From the NCBI GenBank assembly GCA_003133225.1, contig PKWL01000095.1, positions 118,080-182,079 of the forward strand: a DNA stretch of 64,000 bases, read 5' to 3'. Position 1 is the stretch's first letter. Each line of letters opens with the position of its first letter. Under the pieces are notes generated by a model, which was given only the letters and a program-made list of their open reading frames with translations, was not told where the DNA came from and made no database searches. A program made the translations under genes and the position numbers. Below, piece after piece: positions 63,757 to 64,000 of the stretch. This stretch comes from Janthinobacterium sp. Lineage in GTDB: Bacteria; Pseudomonadota; Gammaproteobacteria; Burkholderiales; Burkholderiaceae_D.

Positions 63757-64000
63757 ATGAACGGCTGCAAGAGCGTTTTTCATCCACTAACGTTGTCCAT
63801 CACATTTTTGCTAGCCGGTATGCTGTCCGGATGTGGCGGCGGCAGCGCCGATAGCGCAAGCCCTAGCCCGAGCGCGAAGCTTTCCGCGCAAGCTGGCCTG
63901 GGCAACCCAGGCTCGCCCACGGTGCTATCGACTAGCCCCAGTAACGGCGCCACCTATGTCCCGACCAGCACCAACAGCAGCAATAACATCGTGACCGGTA
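63757..64000 (+). CDS. Predicted lipoprotein with an Ig-like domain start, truncated by window end
   Basis: The frame from ATG 63757 (AAGGGG upstream) runs open through the window end, 81 codons seen. A lipoprotein signal peptide is clear: hydrophobic LTLSITFLLAGMLSGC with lipobox LSGC and Cys26, then a Gly/Ser/Pro-rich linker. Residues from about 54 (TVLSTSPSNGATYVP) resemble the start of a Big_5/Ig-like repeat, common in surface adhesins and in ice-binding-type proteins of this family. The remaining domain lies outside the window, so its function cannot be judged. Confidence 0.75.
   Translation, partial: MNGCKSVFHPLTLSITFLLAGMLSGCGGGSADSASPSPSAKLSAQAGLGNPGSPTVLSTSPSNGATYVPTSTNSSNNIVTG

Overview
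The window is about 64 kb of GC-rich chromosome from a betaproteobacterium, most likely family Oxalobacteraceae (the Massilia/Janthinobacterium/Duganella/Herbaspirillum group). This placement rests on protein resemblance and on characteristic gene orders: smc-zipA-ligA; thrS-infC-rpmI-rplT-pheS-pheT-ihfA-merR; map-glnD; and gcvTHP behind a tandem glycine riboswitch. Nearly all of it is housekeeping chromosome. I see no prophage, insertion sequence, CRISPR array or rRNA operon. The genus is inference.

Layout. 1-5.7 kb: the tail of a PQQ-dependent dehydrogenase, phosphatidylserine decarboxylase, a divergent LysR/azoreductase-pirin redox-stress module, and an unknown gene coupled to an aspartoacylase-family hydrolase. 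5.9-10.1 kb: map, glnD (nitrogen signalling) and an RluF-type pseudouridine synthase. 10.3-19.1 kb (minus strand): def, galU, ligA, zipA and smc. 19.7-20.3 kb: a stand-alone ClpP-like protease. 20.4-25.3 kb: promoter, glycine riboswitch and the glycine cleavage genes gcvT, gcvH and gcvP. 25.7-31.7 kb: a small membrane protein, prfC, a wHTH-nucleotidyltransferase/HEPN gene pair with a repeat-rich upstream region, a Crp/Fnr-type regulator and a NarL-type response regulator. 31.3-39.4 kb (minus strand): merR, ihfA, pheT, pheS, rplT, rpmI, infC, thrS and a tRNA-Val. 39.9-43.5 kb: relA, a RidA-family gene and an alpha/beta hydrolase. 43.8-50 kb: dctA, a scoAB CoA-transferase, a PAS-LuxR regulator, an SDR and ETF-ubiquinone oxidoreductase. 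50.2-53 kb: an unknown gene, a YcbK/DUF882 lipoprotein and a PBP7-type endopeptidase. 52.9-61.9 kb: recC-recB-recD as one overlapping minus-strand operon. 62.4-64 kb: a glutathione S-transferase and the start of a lipoprotein gene cut by the window end.

How the genes fit together. Large blocks serve translation (infC, L35, L20, PheST, ThrRS, tRNA-Val, PrfC, Def, Map, RluF), chromosome maintenance (SMC, LigA, RecBCD, IHF), division and wall work (ZipA, PBP7, YcbK), nutrient stress signalling (GlnD, RelA), and oxidation of glycine, ketone bodies and C4-dicarboxylates (GcvTHP, ScoAB, DctA, ETF-QO).

Most worth a second look: the HEPN/nucleotidyltransferase pair with GGTTCC repeat sites; two abutting palindromes before the Crp-like gene; infC starting at ATA and ihfA lacking a normal start at its likely N-terminus; a tRNA-Val with C instead of U at position 33; an in-frame GGGGCC repeat in recC; and a nested hairpin leader before the last lipoprotein. 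No wholly new multi-gene system is evident.
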